A stretch of DNA of 64,000 bases, taken from contig CAVVXS010000010.1 of assembly GCA_963752225.1 (NCBI GenBank), positions 1 through 64,000 of the forward strand, written 5' to 3'. Positions 52,099 to 60,346 of this stretch are shown one piece after another. Positions within the stretch are counted from its first letter, which is position 1, and every line of letters begins with the position of its first letter. Under the pieces are notes generated by a model. The model saw only the letters and a program-made list of their open reading frames with translations. It was not told the origin of the DNA and ran no database searches. A program made the translations under genes and the position numbers. Source of the DNA: JBBROS01 sp963752225 (GTDB lineage: Bacteria; Pseudomonadota; Alphaproteobacteria; Acetobacterales; Acetobacteraceae).

Positions 52099-53022
52099 TC
52101 ACTGAGCCGAGACGGGGGTTGAGACGGGGCTTGAGACGGGGGCGCCGTCGGCCGGCGCGGCTTCCGGGGTCGAGGCAGGCGGCGCAGCGTCGGCGTCGGC
52201 CAGATGGCGCCGGCCGAGATGCTCGACCTCCAGGAACGCCGCGTTCTCGCGGGACGGCTTGTACACCTCGAACCGGTTCATCACCGGCAGGGTCGCCGCA
52301 CTTTCGAGCGGTCCGAAGAACTCGGTGTTGGCAACCGCGAAGCGCGGCGAGGCGATCAGCCGCTCGAGCTGCTGCGCGTTGACGAAAAAGCAGCCGGAAT
52401 GCGGGTTGTCGACGCGCTGGAACCGGACCGGGCGCCCGAAGGCGGCGGCACGGAGGTAGCGCCGGACGGATACGTCCTGGAATTGCGCCGTCAGCTCGGG
52501 CCGGGCGGTGTTGCCGTCCACGTAGAGCTTCTGGGTGTCGGGCCCGGCCGACAGCTCGAACCGGTTCGGCTGCAGCAGGGCCGACGAGCCGAACTGGGCG
52601 TTGAACCAGGCGAGCTTGTCGAACAGCAGCGCGTCGGTGACGCCGATGTCGTCCTCGAGGAAGGCGAACCAGTCGAACCGCATGAGGTTCATGCGCAGGA
52701 AATGGTGGGCGACAAAGCCGAGCGCGCGCGGGTCGAGCGTGGTCGCCTGGTGGAAGAACAAGTGCCGCGGCAGCTCGTCCACGAGGTGCTGGTCGCCGCT
52801 GGTGATCAGGATGACCTCGAGATGGGTGCGCAGGTCGGTGTTGGCCGGGATGCCCTCGCCGCCGGTCAGGACCTGCTTCGGGCCGAACGTCTGGTGCAGC
52901 GACGCGAGGCAGCGGGACACCGCGTCCACGCGTGCCCGCAGCGGATGCAGCTCCGAGCCGTAAAAGCCAGGCTGGGCCGGGTCGCGCCGGCAAAAATGCG
53001 GGATGGTGACGAGAAGGCGCAT
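52099..53022 (-). CDS. glycosyltransferase-like hypothetical protein
   Basis: The 307-residue product opens with a Rossmann-like strand (MRLLVTIPHFCRR) and includes a DXD-type acidic cluster in FDWFAFLEDDIGVTDALLFD, which binds metal and nucleotide sugar in many glycosyltransferases. CFFVNAQQLERLIASPRFAV and a GPLESAATLPVMNRFEVYKP block follow. The last ~40 residues are a low-complexity Ala/Pro/Ser/Val tail ending in PVSSPVSTPVSAQ from a 12-bp tandem repeat. I rate the glycosyltransferase call as likely but not certain. Confidence 0.6.
   Translation of the reverse strand: MRLLVTIPHFCRRDPAQPGFYGSELHPLRARVDAVSRCLASLHQTFGPKQVLTGGEGIPANTDLRTHLEVILITSGDQHLVDELPRHLFFHQATTLDPRALGFVAHHFLRMNLMRFDWFAFLEDDIGVTDALLFDKLAWFNAQFGSSALLQPNRFELSAGPDTQKLYVDGNTARPELTAQFQDVSVRRYLRAAAFGRPVRFQRVDNPHSGCFFVNAQQLERLIASPRFAVANTEFFGPLESAATLPVMNRFEVYKPSRENAAFLEVEHLGRRHLADADAAPPASTPEAAPADGAPVSSPVSTPVSAQ
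52109..52144. repeat. 12-bp tandem repeat, three units
   Basis: GAGACGGGGGTT, GAGACGGGGCTT and GAGACGGGGGCG follow one another, giving a PVSx tetrapeptide repeat at the C-terminus of the minus-strand protein. Related AACCCCGTCTC words occur in the hydroxylase tail near 24100-24150. Copy number could vary by slippage without shifting frame. Confidence 0.7.
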
Positions 53023-53094
53023 GCAGGGCTCCGTCCGGCCTGCCAGATGCCGGGGGCGCCCCGCTACGTCAAGCCGCGGGCGTTGTTCGTGCTT

Positions 53095-55095
53095 CTACGG
53101 GCGGAGGCCGTAGCGGTCGCTTTTCCGATACAGCGTGGCGCGCGAGATGCCGAGCAGGCGGGCCGCCGCGGAAAAACTGCCATGCGCGTTGGACAGCGCG
53201 CGGACGATCAGGTCGCGCTCCCCGTCGCGCAACGTCGCGAAATCGTCGGCGCCCGCAGACCGGGCCGGGGGCGTGATGGCGGGTGGGGCCGCCGCGGCAC
53301 CCTCGGCGGCTGGCCGTGGCGGCGGAGCCGGATCGGCAGCGCCGAAATAGGGCGCCAGCTCGTCCGCCGCGACGTCGCCGGGGCCGCCCATCAGCAGCAG
53401 GCTTTCGACCACGTTGCGCAGCTCGCGCGCATTGCCGGGCCAATCATGCGCCAGCAGCGCGTCCTCCGCCGCGGCGGTGAAGCGGCGGCGCGGCACGCCA
53501 TGCCGCAGGGCCTGCACGCGGGCGAAATGCTCGGCGAGCAGCAGTACGTCGTCCCCGCGCTCGCGCAGCGGCGGGATGCGCAGCCGGGTCACGCTGATGC
53601 GGTAGTACAGGTCGCGGCGGAAGCGCCCGGCGTTGACGTCGTCGAGCAGGTTGCGGTTGGTCATGGTGATCAGCCGCACATCGACCCGCCGCGGCTGCGC
53701 GTCGCCGAGCCGGTAGACGACACCCTCCTCGAGCGCCCGGAGCAGGAAGGGCTGCACGTCGAGCGGCATCTCGCCGATCTCGTCGAGGCACAGCGTGCTG
53801 CCATGCGCCAGCTCGAAGCGGCCGGGCCTGCCTTCGGCGGTGGCGCCGGTGAAGGCGCCGCGGACATGGCCGAACAGCTCGCCCGGGATCAACTCGCGGG
53901 TGAAGCCGCCGCAGTTCATCACGATAAAGGGGCGGATGCTCCCCGTGTCGCATGGGGTGCCGCGCGCGCTCTCACCATGGATCGCGCGGGCCAGCAGCTC
54001 CTTGCCGACGCCGGTCTCGCCCTCGATCAGCACCGGCACCTGCTTGTCGACCAGCATGCGGGCGCGCTCGACGGCGAGACGGATCGCCTCGCTGCGGCCG
54101 ACGATGCGGTCGAACGAGGCGCGGTCGGGATCGGCCTCCGAGACCTGGCCGGCCTTGCCGGGCAGCGCGGGGCGGTTCGCCGGCCCCCGCACGGCCGCCT
54201 TGTCCGGAACGACCAGCATGGCGCCGATCGTCTCGCCGCCGACCGCCACCGGGCTGAACCACTCCGGCCGCCAGCTGCTCGGCAAGCGCGCCACCCAGTC
54301 CTCGACCTTAAGCTGCTCGTCCAAGCCCGGCAGCACCTGCCCGACCGGCACCGGCAGGCACGCGCGCCCGGCCGCGTGGATCAGCCGCCCGGCGCGGTCG
54401 AGCGCCACCAAGCCGCCGACGTCGCGGCCCGAAAGGCGGTCCATGCAGGCTTCCATCAGCTGGAACCGCTCCCGCGCCGACCGCTCGGCCAGCGCCCCCT
54501 CGATCTGCCGCGCGGTGGTGACGGCCAGGATCAGGTTGCTGCGCTGGTAGGTCATCGGCGGGCCCGAGATGTCGATCACGCCCATCATGGTGCCGGGTCC
54601 GGCGCCGGTCGGGTCGGGCTCGAAGATCGGGCAGGCGGCGCAGGTCCAGCTCTTGATGCCCTCGCAAAAATGCTCGGCGGCATGGATGTGCGCCGGCCGC
54701 GCGGTGGCGATGGCGGTGCCGATGCCGTTGGTGCCGATGCGGTCTTCGTGCCAGTGGCCGCCCTGCATCAGGTGGATCGTCTCGCCTTCGCCGCGGGTGG
54801 CGTGGTCGCCGGTGACCTGCAGCACGACGCCGTTCACGTCCGTCAGCACCATGATGGAACGGGCGCCGGCCAGCAGCTCGGCGGTGCGGCCGAAGATGTC
54901 CTGCGCGGCCTCGATCAGCCGGCGGTTGCGCTGGTGCAGAGAGAAGAAAGCGTCGCCCTGCGCCACCAGCGGCGCCGCCCGGCCGCCCGGATCGATGCCG
55001 TGCGCCTGGCTGCGCCGCCACGACGACACGACGAAGTTGCCGCGCGGCATCGCCGCGCGTGCGCCGCCGGTCAGGAAGCGCTCCCACGCCTCCAT
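53095..55095 (-). CDS. prmR: sigma-54-dependent activator of the monooxygenase operon (AcoR type)
   Basis: The 666-residue product from the ATG at 55095 (GAAGG box; typical MEAWERFLTGG opening; a longer start at 55179 exists) has a GAF-like sensor (~residues 60-200, with CEGIKSWTCAACPIFEPDPT). The AAA+ domain carries Walker A GETGVGKE (359-366), GAFTGA (413-418, the sigma-54 contact), and Walker B LCLDEIGEM. A C-terminal Fis helix-turn-helix (AARLLGISRATLYRKSDRYG) ends it. This is the layout of AcoR, MimR and PrmR. It should activate the sigma-54 promoter upstream of prmA. It is the last gene in the cluster on the same strand. Confidence 0.92.
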   Translation of the reverse strand: MEAWERFLTGGARAAMPRGNFVVSSWRRSQAHGIDPGGRAAPLVAQGDAFFSLHQRNRRLIEAAQDIFGRTAELLAGARSIMVLTDVNGVVLQVTGDHATRGEGETIHLMQGGHWHEDRIGTNGIGTAIATARPAHIHAAEHFCEGIKSWTCAACPIFEPDPTGAGPGTMMGVIDISGPPMTYQRSNLILAVTTARQIEGALAERSARERFQLMEACMDRLSGRDVGGLVALDRAGRLIHAAGRACLPVPVGQVLPGLDEQLKVEDWVARLPSSWRPEWFSPVAVGGETIGAMLVVPDKAAVRGPANRPALPGKAGQVSEADPDRASFDRIVGRSEAIRLAVERARMLVDKQVPVLIEGETGVGKELLARAIHGESARGTPCDTGSIRPFIVMNCGGFTRELIPGELFGHVRGAFTGATAEGRPGRFELAHGSTLCLDEIGEMPLDVQPFLLRALEEGVVYRLGDAQPRRVDVRLITMTNRNLLDDVNAGRFRRDLYYRISVTRLRIPPLRERGDDVLLLAEHFARVQALRHGVPRRRFTAAAEDALLAHDWPGNARELRNVVESLLLMGGPGDVAADELAPYFGAADPAPPPRPAAEGAAAAPPAITPPARSAGADDFATLRDGERDLIVRALSNAHGSFSAAARLLGISRATLYRKSDRYGLRP

Positions 55096-55250
55096 CGTGT
55101 CGCTGCCTTCGGCTCGGCGGAGGATGGTGGGCGGCCCCGCCCCCTCCCCGCGCCGGCTGTCGCGGTCCTGTCCAGCCATGGACGTCACCCCGGGCGAAGT
55201 GACGAGACTACCGGATCGGGACGCCGGTTGCACGCGCCGCGGCACGGCCG

Positions 55251-56888
55251 TCAGGCACGGCCGAGCCGTTCGGCGCCTCCGCCGAGTGCCGGCCCTTCAG
55301 TCGGATCGACGTAGGTGCCGCGGTCGGCGATCAGCGTTTGGGTGGTGAGGATCAGGCTTGCGACCGAAACCGCGTTGCGCAGCGCCGTCGCGGTGACCCG
55401 CACCGGATCGATCACGCCGGCTTCGAACAGGTCGGTGAAAGCCCCGGTATGGGCATCGAGCCCGGTGCCGTGCGGCGCCTGCGCCACCCGGGCCACCACG
55501 GACGCCGGGTCCAGGCCGCAATTCGCGGCGATCGCTTCCAGCGGCGACGCCAGCACGGCCCGCAGCAGCGCCGCCCCGTCGCGCTCGGCGCCGTCGAGCC
55601 CGGCGATCATGCCGTCGAGCTCGGGCGCCACCTGCACCAGCGCCGTGCCGCCGCCGGCGACGATCCCCTCCTCGACCGCCGCGCGGGTGGCGTTGACCGC
55701 GTCCTCGACCATCTGCGCGCGGCGCTTCTGCTCGACCGGCGTGGCGCCGCCAACCAGGATCGTCGCGGCGCCGCCCGAAAGCTTGGCCAGGCGCTCGCCC
55801 AGCTTGTCGCGCTCGATGTTCGGCGGCGCGATCTCGATCTGCTGCCGCACCTGCTCGCGCCGGGCGGCGATGGAGGCCACGTCGCCGCCGGGTCCGGACA
55901 ACGAGGTGCGGGTGGACGACACCCGCACCTGCTGCGCCCGGCCGAGATCGCGCGCCTCGGCGCCGGCCAGCGTGCCGCCCAGGTCGCGGGCGATGACCCG
56001 GCCGCCGGTGAGGATGGCGAGGTCTTCCAGCATCGCCTTGCGCCAATGGCCGTATTCGGGCGGATGAATGGCCACGGCGGGCGGCAGGCCGCGGTCGCGC
56101 CGCTTCAGCAGCGCCACCACCGCATCCGGTCCGACCTCCTCGGCAACCACCAGCAGCGGCTTGGACTGACCGGCGACCAGCCGCTCAAGGGCCGCCACCT
56201 CCACCTCGGTCTGCAGCTTCTGGTCGGTGAGCACGATCAGCGCGTCGTGCAGCACCGCCTCCATGCGGCCCACGTCGGTGACCATGTGATGCGACAGGTA
56301 GCCGCGGTCGAACGACATCCCGTCGGCGACGTCGAGCGTCGTTTGCACGGTGGGGCCGAACTCGACGCCGATCAGCCCAGCCGGACCGACCCGGGCGAGC
56401 GCTTCGGCAACCAGCTCGCCCATCGCCTGGTCGTTGGCGGCGATGATGGCGACGGCGCGGGTCTCCTCGGGGCCCGAGAGCGGGCGCGCCGACTTGCGCA
56501 GGGCGGCGGCGGCGTGCGTCGCCGCCTGCTCGAGACCGCGCACCAAGGCGACCGGGTTGCTGCCGTGGCCGAGCCGGGCCAGGCCTTGCTGCACCAGCGC
56601 GTCGGCCAGCACGGTGGCGGTGGTGGTGCCGTCGCCGGCGACCTCGTTGGTCTGCTTCGACACCTCGCGCGCCACCTGGGCGCCCATGTTCTCGAACGGG
56701 CATTCGAGTTCGATCTCGGCAGCGATGCTGACGCCGTCCCGCGACACCAGCGGCGTGCCGATTGGCCGGTCGATGACGGCGTTCATGCCCCGCGGCCCCA
56801 GCGTGCCGCGGATGGCGCGCGCCAGTTTTCCGACGCCGCGGGCCAGGGCCTCGCGGGCCTCTTCGTCGTGCAGCATGATTTTTGCCAA
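55251..56888 (-). CDS. prmG: GroEL-like chaperonin of the monooxygenase cluster
   Basis: The 545-residue product has GroEL landmarks: TLGPRGMNAVIDRPIGTPLV, DGVSIAAEIELECPFENMGA, the ATP site GDGTTTATVLADALVQQGLA, MSFDRGYLSHHMVTD (usually FDRGYLSPYFVT), and VEEGIVAGGGTALVQ. It lacks the GGM tail and is distant from housekeeping GroEL. Dedicated chaperonins (MimG, PrmG) in propane and acetone monooxygenase clusters are needed to fold the large hydroxylase subunit. No GroES gene is adjacent, so it presumably uses the general one. Confidence 0.92.
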   Translation of the reverse strand: MAKIMLHDEEAREALARGVGKLARAIRGTLGPRGMNAVIDRPIGTPLVSRDGVSIAAEIELECPFENMGAQVAREVSKQTNEVAGDGTTTATVLADALVQQGLARLGHGSNPVALVRGLEQAATHAAAALRKSARPLSGPEETRAVAIIAANDQAMGELVAEALARVGPAGLIGVEFGPTVQTTLDVADGMSFDRGYLSHHMVTDVGRMEAVLHDALIVLTDQKLQTEVEVAALERLVAGQSKPLLVVAEEVGPDAVVALLKRRDRGLPPAVAIHPPEYGHWRKAMLEDLAILTGGRVIARDLGGTLAGAEARDLGRAQQVRVSSTRTSLSGPGGDVASIAARREQVRQQIEIAPPNIERDKLGERLAKLSGGAATILVGGATPVEQKRRAQMVEDAVNATRAAVEEGIVAGGGTALVQVAPELDGMIAGLDGAERDGAALLRAVLASPLEAIAANCGLDPASVVARVAQAPHGTGLDAHTGAFTDLFEAGVIDPVRVTATALRNAVSVASLILTTQTLIADRGTYVDPTEGPALGGGAERLGRA

Positions 56889-56942
56889 GTTATTTCCCCC
56901 CGTTCTTGTTCGCGTTGTCGGCTGCCCGGCCGACGCTTCGTC

Positions 56943-57725
56943 TTACCGATGCATCGCGTCTCCTGGCGGCGGCACAGCGCGGATGAAGTCGAGCAAAGTC
57001 GGTTCGCCGTTCGCCGCCGGCTCCGGATAGCGCTCCGCCAGCAAGCCGCGGCATAGCGCGCCGTTGAACTCGGTGTTGATCGTGACCCGGCGCAGCCGCC
57101 GCAAGTAGTCCGGCAGGTCGGCAGCCGGGATGGCGGCGCCGTGCTCGTCGACGAAGGCCGGGTCGTCCGGCCCCGCCGCGCCCGGCACGTCACGGCGCTC
57201 CAGGTAGCGCGACGCCAGCGCCTCCCCGTCGGGTGCAAGCGGCATTGCCCGCAACGCGGCGACCGTCAGCGCGAGCACCGCCGGCCCATCCAGCCCGGCC
57301 CCGAGCAGGTGCCGCAGCACGCCTTCCTGGCGACGCTGGAACGACTTGACCTGAAAGGTGCGCCGCACCGCGTCGAGGTCGCCGGTCGCCTCGGCGCCGA
57401 ACGCCACTTCGAACGACAAGCCCTCGGCCATGCCGCGATTGACCTGGTCCGCATACATGTGCGCGTCCAGCACCAGGCCGACCGATCGCACCCAGGGCAG
57501 CGCCGCCACCTCGCGCCGCATGTCGTCGGCCATGATGAAGGCGAAGTTGGCCGCACACCAATAGGTCGGCAGCCGGAAGCCGATGTCGACCCGGCCGCCG
57601 TCGCCGAGCACCACGCCGGTGACGAAGCCCAGCTCCGTCACCGGCTCGTCCAGCTCCGGATCGGTGACCCGGGCCAGACGTCGCCATACCTCCGCGACGC
57701 GCGCCGCGGAGGGATCTTCGGGCAT
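56943..57725 (-). CDS. MIP18/DUF59-family iron-sulfur assembly-like protein
   Basis: The 260-residue product starts with a DUF59 domain (residues ~8-100): EVWRRLARVTDPELDEPVTE, LGFVTGVVLGDGGRVDIGFR, and the conserved Cys in LPTYWCAANFAFIMADDMRR. The rest is an extra C-terminal region of ~150 residues (VRRTFQVKSFQRRQEGVLRH, LRRVTINTEFNGALCRGLLA). MIP18 proteins help deliver iron-sulfur or iron. In propane monooxygenase clusters of other bacteria a gene of this kind sits between the monooxygenase and the chaperonin genes, so a role in metallating the hydroxylase is plausible. Confidence 0.85.
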   Translation of the reverse strand: MPEDPSAARVAEVWRRLARVTDPELDEPVTELGFVTGVVLGDGGRVDIGFRLPTYWCAANFAFIMADDMRREVAALPWVRSVGLVLDAHMYADQVNRGMAEGLSFEVAFGAEATGDLDAVRRTFQVKSFQRRQEGVLRHLLGAGLDGPAVLALTVAALRAMPLAPDGEALASRYLERRDVPGAAGPDDPAFVDEHGAAIPAADLPDYLRRLRRVTINTEFNGALCRGLLAERYPEPAANGEPTLLDFIRAVPPPGDAMHR

Positions 57726-57731
57726 CGCCGC

Positions 57732-58751
57732 CTACTCCGCCGCGACGGCGTGCTCGGTGGCGAGGATCTGCTTCTGCCGTTCGATGTCGACGTCGTACAG
57801 CCGCGCCGCGTTGAGGCCGAGGATCTTCTTCTTGGTTTCCATGTCGAACTTGACGTTGGTTTCGCGCTTCACGTCGTCCGGCAGCTCGAACGCCATGAAT
57901 TTTTCCACAAGCCATTTCGGCGACCAGATGCCGTAGTCGCTGGCGTAGAGCAGCTTGTCCTCGCCGAGCCAGAACAGCAGCTCGGACAGCACGTGGGCGA
58001 AGTAGCCGGGCCGCGAGTGGATGAACGGCAGCACCACCGCAAGACCGCCGTAGACGTTGGTTTCCTGGGTTGCGATCCAGCAGAAATCGTCTAGCCGCGG
58101 CAGGCCGCAATGCTCGATGATGAAGTTGAGCCCCTGGAAGCTGGTGGCGGCGTCATCCACGTCCGCCACGTCGAACGCGTCGCGGTTGAGCGGCAGGATG
58201 GTCGGTCCCTTGTGGATGTGGATGTTCTTGATCCCGAGCTTCACGCAGCGCTCGAGGTAGCGCACCGCCCAGGGGTCGGTCAGCTTCCAGCCCTTGCTCT
58301 CGCCCTTCCACTCGGCGGTGTAGAGCTTGACGCCTTTGAGCTTGTGCGTCTCGTGCAGGGCCTCCAGCGCGTCGAGCCCGGCTTCGCCGTCGCGCGGGTC
58401 GAAGGCGCCGTTGAGGATGAAGCGGTCGGGGTATTTTGCCTTGAGGAAGGCGTTCTGCTCGGTGGTGTTGAAGCCGTTGATGTAGAAGTCCTTCAGATAG
58501 GTCGGCTGGAACACCGCCATGTCGTCGTAGCCGTTGACGAACAGGTCGTTGTACATGGTTTCCGGCCCGTACTTGTAAAACTTCTCCCGGTCCCACTTGT
58601 ATTCGGCCGGGCTCAGGTTGGAGTGGTAGGCATAGAAGCAGTCGATGAACTGCTCCCCATGCACGTTCCGCTGGTTCGCCTTCGACCCGTCCCAAAGATG
58701 AACGTGGCCGTCGATCACGAAGATTTCCTCACCGGTTTCCGTCCTGAACAT
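57732..58751 (-). CDS. amidohydrolase-2 family metal-dependent hydrolase
   Basis: The ATG at 58751 follows a GGGGGA box. The 339-residue TIM-barrel protein has the metal HxH near the N-terminus (IDGHVHLWDGS, His17/His19), NIHIHKGPTI, FIIEHCGLPR, and the terminal Asp in LLYASDYGIW. These metal-binding residues fit decarboxylases and hydrolases of the ACMSD group. Homologues regularly lie next to group-5 di-iron monooxygenase genes; their reaction is unknown and not needed for the hydroxylase itself as far as is known. It ends 6 bp before the MIP18 gene. Confidence 0.88.
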   Translation of the reverse strand: MFRTETGEEIFVIDGHVHLWDGSKANQRNVHGEQFIDCFYAYHSNLSPAEYKWDREKFYKYGPETMYNDLFVNGYDDMAVFQPTYLKDFYINGFNTTEQNAFLKAKYPDRFILNGAFDPRDGEAGLDALEALHETHKLKGVKLYTAEWKGESKGWKLTDPWAVRYLERCVKLGIKNIHIHKGPTILPLNRDAFDVADVDDAATSFQGLNFIIEHCGLPRLDDFCWIATQETNVYGGLAVVLPFIHSRPGYFAHVLSELLFWLGEDKLLYASDYGIWSPKWLVEKFMAFELPDDVKRETNVKFDMETKKKILGLNAARLYDVDIERQKQILATEHAVAAE

Positions 58752-58807
58752 CCGCGATCCCCCATCAGCACAAAGAGAGTTTTTGCCAGCCGGGCTACCG
58801 GCCCGGC

Positions 58808-59173
58808 CTATTCGATGTACGAGCGCATGTCGTCCATGCTGCCGAAGACCGTTACGGTGTTGTCGTCCACCATGACCATGCGGCCGTAATGGGTGGAGGT
58901 GGAGATCTCGAACAGATGCGGGGTCATTTCGCGGCCGAGCGCCTCGCCGATCTCGTCCATGTGGAACTCGATCTTGCCCTTGCCGTCGATGCGGATCAGC
59001 GCCGGCTGGTAGGTGACGGTGACGCCGGGCTTCTCGGCCATCACCTCGGCGATGGCGCGGGCCTCGACGCTGTCGTTCATCGTGATCCCGCATTCGTCCG
59101 AGATCGTCTTCTCGAACGTCACGTCGCTCAATTTACGGAACACGGTGGCTTGGTGGTATCCTTGCTGCGACAT
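58808..59173 (-). CDS. prmD: monooxygenase coupling (effector) protein
   Basis: The 121-residue product matches the MmoB/DmpM family in size and pattern: FEKTISDECGITMNDSVEAR, VTYQPALIRIDGKGKIEFHM, DEIGEALGREMTPHLFEIST, and GRMVMVDDNTVTVFGSMDDM. The cofactorless protein binds the hydroxylase and tunes electron transfer and oxygen activation. It is the fourth structural gene, between the small hydroxylase subunit and the amidohydrolase. Confidence 0.92.
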   Translation of the reverse strand: MSQQGYHQATVFRKLSDVTFEKTISDECGITMNDSVEARAIAEVMAEKPGVTVTYQPALIRIDGKGKIEFHMDEIGEALGREMTPHLFEISTSTHYGRMVMVDDNTVTVFGSMDDMRSYIE

Positions 59174-59205
59174 CTTCGCTTCCTCTTGCTTTTTGTTGGA
59201 AGGGA

Positions 59206-60312
59206 TCAGGCTTCGACAACCGGCCGCACGTCGAGGCCGACTTCGGAGCCGATCGCGCGCAGGCGGTTGCGTGCGGCTTCCGCGGCGTCGGTGAACTGCG
59301 CCACCTTGACCCGCGGCTGCGACCACAGCGGCTGCAGCCCGGCTGCCGCGCGATGCGCGACGGCCCCATGCTTCTCGAGCCAGCTCATGAACAGGGTGCG
59401 GTTGTGCGCGCCGTGCTGCTCGTCGGCGGTCAGCATGTGGAACAGCTCGACCGCGTTGGCGAGGTTGCGCTCGTAGTCGCCCTCGGCGGCGGACACCACG
59501 GCGGGGGTGATGAAGTCGTTCTGGGCGGCGGCCATCTGCATCACGAAGCCGCTGCGGAACAACTCGCCGACCAGCGGCTCGAACACCAGGTTGACGGCGA
59601 AGTACTGCTCGAGGAAGTCGGTTGCGCCCATGACGGTTTCGACCGCCTCGCGCGTGCCTTGCCAGATCGGGTCGTCGAGCCAGTGCTGCTTGCCGGCGTT
59701 GCCGTCGAGCCCCTCGATGTCGAGCCCGAGTTCCCCCAAGTAAAGCGTCAGATCCTGCGAGAAGCGGAGCTTGTAGGAGGAGTTGGTGAGGATCGCGTTG
59801 TTGATCATCTGCGTATAGCCATAGCGCTGCGCTTGCATGGTCGCGGTGCCGAGGCCGAACTCAGCGTGCTTCCAGGCGCCGATGTGGTTCTGCAGCACCT
59901 TGACCCAGGCCGGGTCGAAGCGCGACGGCGCGCCGGAGCGACGGCCGTTCTCGATCACGTTCTTCAGCATGCCGACGATGGTCGATTGACGCTGGTAGTG
60001 GGTCTTCTCCCATTCCTGGTCGACGGCGCGGAACTTGTGCCAGTCCGACGACTTCGCCTGCGTCCAGCTTTCGTCGTACGTTGGCGTACCGTCGGCGAAC
60101 GAGATGATCCAGTCCTGCAGCAAATAGCGCTTCGGATCCGGCTGCACGTCGAGGGTCATGTCCTCGTAATGGGTCGCCTTGCGGCCCTTGGGTTCGTAGT
60201 AGTTGAACTTGCGGCTGTCGGAGCCGGCGAAGGCAGCCGCCCCTGCGGCGCCCGACCCGGCCGAGCCGGAGATTGTCCCGCGCTGGCCGCTCTCGTTGGT
60301 GGTTGCACTCAT
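59206..60312 (-). CDS. prmC: propane monooxygenase-type hydroxylase small subunit
   Basis: The 368-residue product resembles the beta subunit of soluble di-iron monooxygenases: RKFNYYEPKGRKATHYEDMT near residue 34, WIISFADGTPTYDESWTQAK, WEKTHYQRQSTIVGMLKNVI, and a helical core with LNFSQ-like KLRFSQDLTLYLGELGLDIE. The catalytic iron ligands of the alpha subunit are absent, as expected for this structural subunit. It pairs with PrmA as an (alpha-beta)2 hydroxylase. It lies 33 bp from prmD and 34 bp from prmB. Confidence 0.92.
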   Translation of the reverse strand: MSATTNESGQRGTISGSAGSGAAGAAAFAGSDSRKFNYYEPKGRKATHYEDMTLDVQPDPKRYLLQDWIISFADGTPTYDESWTQAKSSDWHKFRAVDQEWEKTHYQRQSTIVGMLKNVIENGRRSGAPSRFDPAWVKVLQNHIGAWKHAEFGLGTATMQAQRYGYTQMINNAILTNSSYKLRFSQDLTLYLGELGLDIEGLDGNAGKQHWLDDPIWQGTREAVETVMGATDFLEQYFAVNLVFEPLVGELFRSGFVMQMAAAQNDFITPAVVSAAEGDYERNLANAVELFHMLTADEQHGAHNRTLFMSWLEKHGAVAHRAAAGLQPLWSQPRVKVAQFTDAAEAARNRLRAIGSEVGLDVRPVVEA

Positions 60313-60346
60313 GCTGTATCCTCCCCTTGGTGTCGTTGCCCGGCGT

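Noticed and set aside
52204..55314. Over 1000-codon plus-strand frame opposite the regulator gene
   Set aside because: It is an antisense shadow of the sigma-54 activator and the neighbouring gene; its composition is not protein-like.
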